Source: SZUA-309 sp965233675 (lineage in GTDB: Bacteria > Pseudomonadota > Gammaproteobacteria > Pseudomonadales > Azotimanducaceae). From it: 64,000 bases of DNA. The DNA is taken from NCBI GenBank assembly GCA_965233675.1, contig OZ247498.1:2790001-2854000 (forward strand), written 5' to 3'. Positions 43,557-50,560 of this stretch are shown piece by piece (within the stretch, counting starts at the first letter, position 1; every line of letters begins with the position of its first letter). The notes below the pieces were generated by a model that saw only the letters and a program-made list of their open reading frames with translations, had not been told where the DNA came from and did no database searches. The translations under genes were made by a program, and so were the position numbers.

Positions 43557-43750
43557 GGACTTCCCCTCTCTTCCGCCGGCTCCTCCAGCCCCAGATCGAG
43601 CTGACCGGAGTTTTCTTCAATAAAATCAATAGCCTGGTCGATGAACCAGGCTCTCAGATTGGTGCCACGGCGTCTCAGGAGCTCGTGCAGCTGGTGCTTG
43701 AGCTCCGGATTGACTTCAATGACGACTCGGCCGCTGGATCCGACAGGCAT
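43553..43750 (-). CDS. Ribbon-helix-helix-like small protein heading the operon
   Basis: Protein of 65 aa: a beta-strand (GRVVIEVNPELKHQLHELLR) followed by two helices (RAWFIDQAIDFIEEN) and an acidic tail, the pattern of a MetJ/Arc/CopG-type DNA-binding protein. Its stop overlaps the start of the methylase gene by 4 bp (GTGA), so both are co-translated. Likely an autorepressor of the defence operon. No Shine-Dalgarno sequence is clear before its ATG. Confidence 0.65.
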   Translation of the reverse strand: MPVGSSGRVVIEVNPELKHQLHELLRRRGTNLRAWFIDQAIDFIEENSGQLDLGLEEPAEERGSP

Positions 43751-43754
43751 CTGG

Positions 43755-43776
43755 TTATGTTATGTCATGTTACATA
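43755..43776 (-). promoter_or_regulatory. Possible operator/promoter of the defence operon
   Basis: Just upstream of the RHH gene the DNA is TATGT/ACATA-rich with repeated TAACAT units on the coding strand (TAACAT-N4-TAACAT) and partly palindromic ends TATGT...ACATA. Short repeats of this kind are typical RHH sites. No -35/-10 pair can be assigned with confidence. Confidence 0.3.
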
Positions 43777-43984
43777 GTCCTGGAAGACTGAATGTCAGTA
43801 TCTGGCTGGGAACCTTGTAGGTGGGAAACGCCTAGGACCTGGAGGTAGTCCGCTGATTGAGTGTCAGAGAGACCTAAGGCCAGTTTTACCAGCGTCAGGC
43901 TATTGCCGATCATTTCGAACCAACGCGTTTTCAGATTGTGAAGGCCGCGTTGGGCCGGTTCCCTGGAATGGTCAGCGGTGCTCC

Positions 43985-44407
43985 CTACTTAGCGGTAAAG
44001 AAAGTTCCGTCTTTGCCGAACATCTCCGGATAGTTGTTAGCGCGAGCATGAATCTGTTGCGACTCCGGCAGACGTCCGTCTCTCATACGATATAGCCCCT
44101 GCCTTTCAATCTCAGCCAGGATGTCGGCGGCACGCAATTTCCCGGGCACAGATTCCCGAATCACCTTGTGCATCGCAGCGTGAAGAGTCATCTGGATTCT
44201 TGGTCCCATCTCACCCGCTCTTCGTGCACCTTCGGCTGCTTCGCTGGTGTTCATGTGCATTAGCTGCTCCAGGAAATGCACCCGTCTCAGCGCTTCCTCG
44301 TATGCAGTTTTGGCCTGTTCGCACGTAACCTGAGCTGATTTCAGGTCGTTTTCGATTTGAGATCGTTCATCAGTAGCCAGAGCGCTAAGAGTTTCCCTGT
44401 ATGTCAT
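43985..44407 (-). CDS. Hypothetical protein with coiled coil and winged-helix-like tail
   Basis: About 140 aa, taken from the ATG at 44407; a GTG two codons upstream is an alternative. Residues about 10-55 form a coiled coil (DERSQIENDLKSAQVTCEQA). The C-terminal half (KLRAADILAEIERQGLYRMR, then ESQQIHARANNYPEMFGKDG) looks like a HARE-HTH/winged-helix fold found in regulators associated with restriction loci. It lies upstream of the RHH gene on the same strand with a 234-bp gap, so it may be its own unit. Function unknown; a DNA-binding accessory of the defence operon is possible. Confidence 0.6.
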   Translation of the reverse strand: MTYRETLSALATDERSQIENDLKSAQVTCEQAKTAYEEALRRVHFLEQLMHMNTSEAAEGARRAGEMGPRIQMTLHAAMHKVIRESVPGKLRAADILAEIERQGLYRMRDGRLPESQQIHARANNYPEMFGKDGTFFTAK

Positions 44408-44507
44408 TTTCACACCATATTCATGTCACTATCGCATATTCACAATATCACACCTTTTTGGATACACAAGACATCCGGACCCGGTCAGTTAAGCTGATAA
44501 GGAGTTC

Positions 44508-44654
44508 ATGCAGATCATGGAGAGGCAAACCGCAGTGACAAATCCGGAATATGCCCGTCTGGCGGGGTTTCTCAGAGAGTTCGCCCGGGAGCGGGACTGG
44601 GAACAGTCCCATACTCCGAATAACCTTGTGATGGCAGGTGATGGCTTTCTTTGA
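44508..44654 (+). pseudogene. Truncated MazG-like nucleotide pyrophosphohydrolase
   Basis: 48 codons after a strong AAGGAG site. They read LAGFLREFARERDWEQSHTP, then NNLVMAG and a premature stop. This is the first helix pair of MazG-like dCTP/dNTP pyrophosphohydrolases, which continue with the metal-binding EVGEL helices that are missing here. Such enzymes are common in defence islands. The sequence after the stop shows no continuation, so the gene has been cut by a deletion. Confidence 0.6.
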
Positions 44655-44732
44655 AACATTATATGCAAGCAATCGGCTCGAATTACTGCTCAAGAGCGTC
44701 CTATTAATTGGTTACTGAACGTGGATCCATGA

Positions 44733-44924
44733 GTTAAAGAACTGGCCACTCCAGAGGCCTGCGAAAAATTCATCAAGAATGCGCGTCGGCTGGATCGAGC
44801 AGACCTTGCGGAAGAGGCTAGAAGGCGCGCCGTAGAGCTCCGAGCAGCGAAACATGGCGCTATTTCTGAAGCTGAGCGGGAATGTCTGGAGGCGATCTAC
44901 TGTTCTAGTTGTAGTGATGAATAG
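44733..44924 (+). pseudogene. Remnant of a small helical protein gene
   Basis: An open stretch of 63 codons with no ATG. An in-frame stop lies immediately before it. It reads LATPEACEKFIKNARRLDRA, then RRRAVELRAAKHGAISEAER, a protein-like helical sequence resembling the N-terminus of proteins often found near restriction genes (family name not certain). The tail CSSCSDE and stop are probably unrelated sequence. Confidence 0.45.
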
Positions 44925-45324
44925 ACGATTCGCTTTCAGCGTAATAGCACTAGTATCAGCGACTCTGCTAAAGGCCGTGGTGTTTCCAGGAATTCCTGAT
45001 ACGGCATCAGCCGTTTATACATTCCTGCTTTTTCCGCTCTTGCTGAGTGCCATCGCGATTCTCTGGATCGGATTGCCTCTGTGGACAGGTTCTGCCGTAT
45101 TTGTAGTGACCGAAATCGCTTCTCAGTACACCTACAATCAGCAAACAGGCATGAACCTTGTGAATGATCCGGTAACTGGGGGGGTCGGTATCGCGATAGT
45201 TCTTTGGCAAACAACAATCCTATTCGCGGCGCTACGACTTTTTAGTAAGAATACCGGCTTGTCCTCAACAACCGGACAAGCCGAGGTCGTGAATCCAACC
45301 TCCATCAGCATGCTATACAGCTGA
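44917..45324 (+). CDS. Small integral membrane protein (135 aa)
   Basis: From the ATG at 44917 the protein has four hydrophobic segments (about 5-24, 33-50, 55-75 and 92-112) and a short polar C-terminus. No family is recognised. It follows the remnant above, and its last 12 bp overlap the end of the convergent ATPase gene. A longer start at 44854 would add a non-hydrophobic leader without an RBS. It could be a toxin-like or accessory membrane protein of the island, but this is only positional. Confidence 0.5.
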   Translation: MNRRFAFSVIALVSATLLKAVVFPGIPDTASAVYTFLLFPLLLSAIAILWIGLPLWTGSAVFVVTEIASQYTYNQQTGMNLVNDPVTGGVGIAIVLWQTTILFAALRLFSKNTGLSSTTGQAEVVNPTSISMLYS

Positions 45325-47637
45325 TATCTCTAAGGCGGGCCAAAACGCCTCATTGATGAAGTACTGTAGGTCGGCTCGTCCAGCACGTTTGGCAAAGGCT
45401 CTCAGGCGTTTAATGTCGTAGTTCACTGAATAGATGTACTTTGGCGGGGAACTAGAGGTACCGATACCAAGGAACCCATACCACAGCAATATCTCTGTCA
45501 GTACTGGAATACTCTCGGGATCAACATCGGCTTCTATCAGCAGCAGCTCATAGTCGGTTTCCGATAGCTTGCTAGGAGCGCCTAAGAAGACATAGAGAAT
45601 CTCCTCCGCCTCAGGAAACACATCCCGAATCTCGAAGCCGATATCGGTAAGCAGATCAGCAGAAAACGTCTCGAACCCTTGCTGTATATCATCTCTACCG
45701 ATTTGACTTCTCTGTAGATTAACGGAGTGACCACGGCACTGTTCTACTAGGTTGATCAATCCTCGTGGTCGCATTAAGCATCTATCAATAAGGTATTGCG
45801 AAGACTCCTCGCCCTCGAAGTGACTTACACAGACTTGAGGCCATATTTCTTCGAAACTACTCTCCTCCGGTAGACCATTGAACACCAGCCTGCGCCTCAG
45901 TAACTCTCGCAGCAATTCCGCGTCAGTCCAATCGAGAACAACTTTGGACTCTTTCCCTCGATCAGGGGTCTCTTCAATCAGTAGGTCATAAACATCATTT
46001 CGAATAAAAACTACGACGTTGCAGTCCTGATCTACTTTCTGGAAATCACGTTGTAGTTTTCGCGTCGCTTCCATCAACGCCCGAAGGATAATAAGATCGA
46101 CTTCAGCAATTCCGTGCGTCGGCCAACCTTTGTCTAAGTTGTCAATCAGGATCCAGAGATCCTTTTTTAGCGCCATGTATGACGTAAGCTGCTTACGCAG
46201 TGTCGGGAGATCATGACTGTAAATAAGGTTGGTTACCTGCTCCTGGGTAAGCAACAGGTTTTCCTCACTCCCATGGGCGACCAAATAGTCTTGTTCAATA
46301 CGATCGAGCAGAACCGTCATTCTCTCCGAGAAGTCGCCTTCGCTTATGTATGCATCGCTTTCGTAGGTGTCAGCAAGCTCTCGGTACGGTTTGAACAGTC
46401 TCTGATCCCTGGTATGTGGTAACTCGTCCTTCTCCAATAGCTTGTAACAGATCTCTAAGAGTAGGAGGTATTCCCACAACGCCATTACCGTGTGCTCGAA
46501 AGTTCCTTTGGAGAGCAATCCGCCGACTAATTCAGAGAACTTCCTGAGCTTGTAGCCGTCTGGTTTCAGATCAATCACTATGCTCTGACGCTGCGCCCTG
46601 GTTCTGTCACGCAGCTGAGAAAATAGCGCCGTCTTGCCTGCTCCTTTTCTTCCGACCACCAACCTAGCCTCACCTCGTGCCACACGAAGGTACGCGTCGG
46701 TTTGAATGTAATACTGCCCGAGCGTCTTAAACTCGTTCTCGGCTGATGATGCACCTAAACTCATCGAAGCTAGAAAAGACTTCGGCTCCTTCACCTTCGT
46801 GATCGTGCCTGTCTGCATGGCCTCTACAGTTCGGACCGCGAAAGCTTCAATCGCCTCGTCGATCTGGCCAGGATGTGTGAACGACACAACAAGATCCCTA
46901 TAATCAATAGGAACAGGCGCATCTCCATCCTGGAGAATGGTTGTCACCTTTCCCATCCCATGGGAAAGACCGGCAAGAAATGCTACTCGAAGGTTGTTAA
47001 GTCGAGAGTCAGCGTCTTCGAGGCGTGCTAGCAGCAAGATTACCCCCGCTGACTGCGCGACGTTCTGTATTGCATCGTACGCAGACAATCTGGGTTGCTC
47101 ATTTGGGTCGAAGCTCCGATAGAAGAGTCTCGCCTTCTTTACGCGCGCAATCATGCGAGTGGCTTGATCGGTCTTGAACTTCGGCTCTAGGAGATAGACG
47201 GGGGCTTGAGTGTTTATGTTCGAATCATCGAAGGTCAACGAGGTTGTGTCGTTGGTGCTTTCCAGAATTGATCTAAGCTGATCGGAATTCTCGTAGTCGG
47301 AAAACCCCAGGGTGTCGAAGATCCCTAGTTCAGTTCGCAGGTGGGTGTCGTCCTCCAGTGACCTGTTTCTAGTCAGGACCAACCGTCGCCTCTTCCCGAT
47401 TGCGTAACCGACCTCATAGGTAACATTGAAGTTTAGAAAGGTGACATCTGCACCCGTGCACGGATGCGCATCAATTCGGTTCAGTACCTCAAAACCAATG
47501 AACCGACCAACAATGTCTGTCTCTTTCCAGGTTTCAACCGGAGTGCGTTTGACGCCCTGACGAGCCGCGGCCTCTATGGTTTCACCAATTCGCGGGGGAT
47601 TGTCCGGGTAGGCAAAGAAGACCGACGCTTTCTTCAA
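45313..47637 (-). CDS. Sll1717-type P-loop ATPase with NDT/TIR-like N-terminal domains
   Basis: Protein of 774 aa, probably a defence effector or sensor. Residues 1-110 look like a nucleoside 2-deoxyribosyltransferase/TIR-like fold (ASVFFAYPDNPPRIGE, and NVTYEVGYAIGKRRRLVLTR with a candidate catalytic Glu). A second, weaker copy spans about 145-240 (NNLRVAFLAGLSHGMGK). The P-loop module follows: Walker A GRKGAGKT (329-336) and Walker B LWILIDNLDKGW (494-505), the Sll1717 pattern. A helical C-terminus holds winged-helix-like sequence. It is a single-gene unit between the defence operon and tRNA-Asn. Confidence 0.72.
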   Translation of the reverse strand: MKKASVFFAYPDNPPRIGETIEAAARQGVKRTPVETWKETDIVGRFIGFEVLNRIDAHPCTGADVTFLNFNVTYEVGYAIGKRRRLVLTRNRSLEDDTHLRTELGIFDTLGFSDYENSDQLRSILESTNDTTSLTFDDSNINTQAPVYLLEPKFKTDQATRMIARVKKARLFYRSFDPNEQPRLSAYDAIQNVAQSAGVILLLARLEDADSRLNNLRVAFLAGLSHGMGKVTTILQDGDAPVPIDYRDLVVSFTHPGQIDEAIEAFAVRTVEAMQTGTITKVKEPKSFLASMSLGASSAENEFKTLGQYYIQTDAYLRVARGEARLVVGRKGAGKTALFSQLRDRTRAQRQSIVIDLKPDGYKLRKFSELVGGLLSKGTFEHTVMALWEYLLLLEICYKLLEKDELPHTRDQRLFKPYRELADTYESDAYISEGDFSERMTVLLDRIEQDYLVAHGSEENLLLTQEQVTNLIYSHDLPTLRKQLTSYMALKKDLWILIDNLDKGWPTHGIAEVDLIILRALMEATRKLQRDFQKVDQDCNVVVFIRNDVYDLLIEETPDRGKESKVVLDWTDAELLRELLRRRLVFNGLPEESSFEEIWPQVCVSHFEGEESSQYLIDRCLMRPRGLINLVEQCRGHSVNLQRSQIGRDDIQQGFETFSADLLTDIGFEIRDVFPEAEEILYVFLGAPSKLSETDYELLLIEADVDPESIPVLTEILLWYGFLGIGTSSSPPKYIYSVNYDIKRLRAFAKRAGRADLQYFINEAFWPALEISAV

Positions 47638-47844
47638 GTCTTAGCTCCGAGACCAATGTCTAGCGGATTCTACGGTAATGGAAAGCTTTCGGGAGAGAAG
47701 TTCGGCACACGACACCCATGTCCCGCACCAAGACAATCCAATAGGCTCTCGGGAGCAAAACAAAGAGGCGTGATCGGTTACCCAGGATGTTACCCAAAGC
47801 GCGCGCCGGTTAGTGATTACTACCGGCACAGGCCTCGGTGGGTA

Positions 47845-47920
47845 TGGCTCCGCCTGTTGGGCTCGAACCAACGACATGCTGATTAACAGTCAGCTGCTCT
47901 ACCAACTGAGCTAAGGCGGA
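47845..47920 (-). tRNA. tRNA-Asn (anticodon GTT)
   Basis: Cloverleaf reads TCCGCCT acceptor with D-arm TAGCTCAGTTGGTAGAGCA. The anticodon stem is CTGA/TCAG with loop CTGTTAA (anticodon GTT), the T-arm has GGTTCGAGCC, and CCA is encoded at 47845-47847. The length is 76 nt. Its 3' end faces the defence genes, so the island may have used it as an attachment site. No second copy of its 3' end was spotted by eye. Confidence 0.95.
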
Positions 47921-48075
47921 ATAGGGTCTCGTCCAGGGGTCTTCTGGACGGCTGCGAGGGCCTCAGCCCAGGCAGGGGGCGTAGTTTACTGCCGAATTCG
48001 GCAATATCAAGAGAACCAATCCGTTGTTTCAGTTGAGGCCTCAGCCTCTCCCAGATGTCACTCAGTCAATGAACT

Positions 48076-48507
48076 TCACACCAGTGGATTCAGACTTGGA
48101 ACTGTCTCGAATCGTGCGAAGTCAGAATCGGTAGATACCACGGTTAATCCATGTTCCAAGGCCAGAGCCGCCAGGTACGCATCAGCTACCAGGTTTGCCG
48201 AGCAGTTGTAACCGGCGAGCAACTCAGCAAACACTGAGGCGAACCGTTCTTCCGGCTCCGGGTGCCACACAACCCGGGGTTCGCACCAGCTCTTCACTTG
48301 ATCGATCGCAATCTCTATGGAGAGCGGGTCCGCAAACACACGGTGATTCGTCGCGATCCTCAGGAAGGCGCTAAGTGAAGCCCAGGGTAATCCAACCGGT
48401 TGAGGCGAATTGAGGGCATGGTTCAACCAGCTTACCGCCCGTTCATGCTGCGGAAAGTCGGCGAATTTCGCGTATAGGAGAACGTTTGCGTCAACCAGAA
48501 CCGTCAT
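48076..48507 (-). CDS. vapC: PIN-domain toxin VapC
   Basis: Predicted RNase toxin of 143 aa with PIN acidic residues in VLVDANVLLYAKF, the central FLRIATNHRVF region, and VADAYLAALALEHGLTVVST followed by DSDFARF. It starts 4 bp inside the end of the antitoxin gene (overlap 48504-48507). It lies beside tRNA-Asn and the integrase, a place where such modules often stabilise islands. Confidence 0.92.
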   Translation of the reverse strand: MTVLVDANVLLYAKFADFPQHERAVSWLNHALNSPQPVGLPWASLSAFLRIATNHRVFADPLSIEIAIDQVKSWCEPRVVWHPEPEERFASVFAELLAGYNCSANLVADAYLAALALEHGLTVVSTDSDFARFETVPSLNPLV

Positions 48508-48743
48508 CGTCTGTCTTCGGCTTCAACGTCAGCGATCACATCCGCAATGCTATCGAGGTTTTGGATCCTCGGATTACCTTTGACAGGCTCAGTTCGGAAG
48601 ACCTCGGGCTCTTTCTTTTCCGTTTCCAATGCATGAAGCCCAACTCGAAGGGCCTCATTCACAACTGATTTGAAACTACGATTTTTCGAAAGACGCTTGA
48701 GCTTTATTGCGACATCGTCGTCCAGGGATAGGGTCGTACGCAC
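48504..48743 (-). CDS. vapB: Ribbon-helix-helix antitoxin VapB
   Basis: Antitoxin of 79 aa from a GTG at 48743 with GGAGG five bases ahead. It reads VRTTLSLDDDVAIKLKRLSK and FKSVVNEALRVGLHAL (RHH fold), with an acidic tail (SIADVIADVEAEDRR) for toxin binding. The twin repeat at 48762-48795 directly upstream is its likely operator. Confidence 0.88.
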   Translation of the reverse strand: MRTTLSLDDDVAIKLKRLSKNRSFKSVVNEALRVGLHALETEKKEPEVFRTEPVKGNPRIQNLDSIADVIADVEAEDRR

Positions 48744-48761
48744 CCCGACCTCCAAAAAACA

Positions 48762-48795
48762 CATCATGATGTCTATATCGTAGCATCATGATGTC
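48762..48795. promoter_or_regulatory. Twin operator of the VapBC pair
   Basis: CATCATGATGTC occurs twice (48762-48773 and 48784-48795), starts 22 bp apart, each copy containing the palindrome CATCATGATG. The antitoxin start is 19 bp away. Spacing by two helical turns and self-symmetry suit binding of RHH antitoxin dimers on one face. Confidence 0.7.
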
Positions 48796-48820
48796 ATTTC
48801 GTTCGACCAAGCCCCGCACA

Positions 48821-49654
48821 TCAACTCCCATCGCCTCTCTTCGCCAGAACCGCAACCACCAGCGGCCCACGCCGATACACCCGGCTCGTGGTATTTGGCG
48901 TCTGATGCCCCATGCGGGCCTGTGCAAGGTCTAAAGACTCGCTGTCACTGGCCACCTTGGCCCGCAGATCGTGTTCGGTGAAGCGTTCCCAGCCCTGGTC
49001 TATGTGTTTGCGCATCGCCCGTTGCCAGATGGCACGAAATCCGTCGGCTGTGTATTGCTTGCCCTGCCGCGTGCAGAGCAGATAGGCGGATCGAGGCGCG
49101 TCGCCGTGGTGGGTGCGCATGACTTCGGCCACCGCGTCGGCCAGACCAGGACCCCGGAAAACGAGGGTGCGCCCACCTTTGGCTTTTGGTCCCCACAACT
49201 CGTCCTCCCGCCAGTCGGATACCCGCAGCTCGCGCATCTGGCCCTGGCGCAGCCCTGTGAGCATCTTGAGTCCAATCCACGCTTTGAGTTTCGGATTGCA
49301 ATGGTGGAGAAACGCGGCAAGTTCGGCATCGGTCACATACCGGGTCCGCGCCTGTTCCCGGTTCTTCTCAACTTCTTTGACCAGGTTGCGATCGACAATG
49401 CCTGCGCGCACACACACCTGCATCACATTGGATAGCACGCTCAGATCCCGATTCGCCTGAACGCTGCCGGGCTGCGCCTCCAGATAGGCGTAGCCGGCCG
49501 CTGGCCGCCAGGCATCTGGCGGCAGATGCCCGAACGCATGGTGCAGACGCAGAATCGCTTTTCTGTACTCACGCTGCGTCCGCCTCGCAAGCCGTTGAAA
49601 GCGGTTTGATGCGAGGTAGGCATCCATCGCTTCACCCAGCGTACGCATGCCCAC
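48821..49654 (-). CDS. Tyrosine recombinase / integrase
   Basis: Site-specific recombinase of 277 aa with a SAM-like core-binding N-domain (LARRTQREYRKAILRLHHAF). The full catalytic set is present: Arg136 (TGLRQGQMREL), His228-x-x-Arg231 (TEHDLRAK), His250 (MGHQTPNTT) and Tyr260 (SRVYRR). It lies about 0.9 kb from tRNA-Asn on the 5' side of that gene, with VapBC in between. That is not the usual place for an integrase beside its tRNA att site, so it may belong to a different insertion. Confidence 0.92.
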   Translation of the reverse strand: MGMRTLGEAMDAYLASNRFQRLARRTQREYRKAILRLHHAFGHLPPDAWRPAAGYAYLEAQPGSVQANRDLSVLSNVMQVCVRAGIVDRNLVKEVEKNREQARTRYVTDAELAAFLHHCNPKLKAWIGLKMLTGLRQGQMRELRVSDWREDELWGPKAKGGRTLVFRGPGLADAVAEVMRTHHGDAPRSAYLLCTRQGKQYTADGFRAIWQRAMRKHIDQGWERFTEHDLRAKVASDSESLDLAQARMGHQTPNTTSRVYRRGPLVVAVLAKRGDGS

Positions 49655-49722
49655 ATCATGGATGTCCCGCTGGCCTGCTGCTGTCAGCTTTCAGCCCGGG
49701 TGGTCATGAGAGAGTCAGGGCT

Positions 49723-50364
49723 TCAAGCCGCCGCTGCCGCCGCCATCACACGTTCCAGCTCCGCCTTCACCACCGGCCGTTCCGACACCCGTCCGTACCA
49801 GGCCTGAACCCCGCCCCGACGGGTAAGATCCACGCCCAGGGTCTGGGCGAAGGTCAGACACAACCAGGTGGCAATATCCGCCAACGAAAACTCCCCGCAC
49901 AGGTGTGCCTGGCCGGAAAGCCGTGCGTCCAGTGCATCGAGGTATCCGGAAAACGCCGCCAATGCGCCATTAACTGCCTCAAGGTCCCTGCCCTCCCCAT
50001 CCGGCTTCATGAAGACTTCGCCAATCAGCGTGGTGATATGGCTGGCCATGAAGAAGTCCGCGCTATCCTCCCACATCCGGCACTCAGCTCGGCCTGCAGG
50101 ATCACCCGGCATCAGCGGCACCTGGGGATAGGCTTCCTCCAGGTATTCGTTGATCACGGTGGAGTCGACGATGGCGAGCCCCTGATCTTCCAGCACCGGC
50201 ACCTCACCCTTCGGGCTCACATCGAGGAACGCCTGGGGTTTGGGGCCCCAGAGTTTGGCGCGGCTCCAGGGAATTTCGGCGGACTCCACTTCTATGCCCT
50301 TCTCGGCAAGTGCGATCCGCACCTTGGCGGAAAAGGGGCTCAACGTTCCGGTCCAGAGCTTCAT
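49723..50364 (-). CDS. Glutathione S-transferase family protein
   Basis: Cytosolic GST of 213 aa from the ATG at 50364, preceded by AGGAG. Thioredoxin-like N-domain: KLWTGTLSPFSAKVRIALAE, EVPVLEDQGLAIVDSTVINE. The helical C-domain holds the conserved FSLADIATWLCLTFAQ. No catalytic Cys is present; Ser9 (TLSPFSAK) is the likely thiol-activating residue. It is divergent from the phosphate transporter gene and not part of an obvious operon. The substrate is unknown. Confidence 0.88.
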   Translation of the reverse strand: MKLWTGTLSPFSAKVRIALAEKGIEVESAEIPWSRAKLWGPKPQAFLDVSPKGEVPVLEDQGLAIVDSTVINEYLEEAYPQVPLMPGDPAGRAECRMWEDSADFFMASHITTLIGEVFMKPDGEGRDLEAVNGALAAFSGYLDALDARLSGQAHLCGEFSLADIATWLCLTFAQTLGVDLTRRGGVQAWYGRVSERPVVKAELERVMAAAAAA

Positions 50365-50560
50365 CTCAGTCTCCTCTAAGTCGGATGTTTTGAGCTTACC
50401 CGGCCAGGTAGCCAGACCAATTACCTGGCGGGTAATCAGGATCAACCCACCGCGCCGAACAGTATGGTAGCCTCGCGCGCATCGAGAGCCCCTGTGCTGC
50501 CCGCACCCATAGAAGGCGCGGCAGACAGGACGCCAGGCTCTGACGGGGAAGGATAAGAAT

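Noticed and set aside
31616..43750. DISARM, BREX or a standard Dnd system
   Set aside because: No DrmA/B/C, PglZ, BrxC or DndBCDE proteins are encoded here; only the three C-terminal genes resemble the Dpt restriction arm.
44448..44693. 81-codon minus-strand frame in the decayed patch
   Set aside because: The plus strand of the same interval encodes a MazG-like segment with a strong RBS, so the minus frame is the shadow.
47641..47877. 78-codon frame overlapping tRNA-Asn
   Set aside because: It runs into the tRNA gene and shows no domain; the tRNA is certain.
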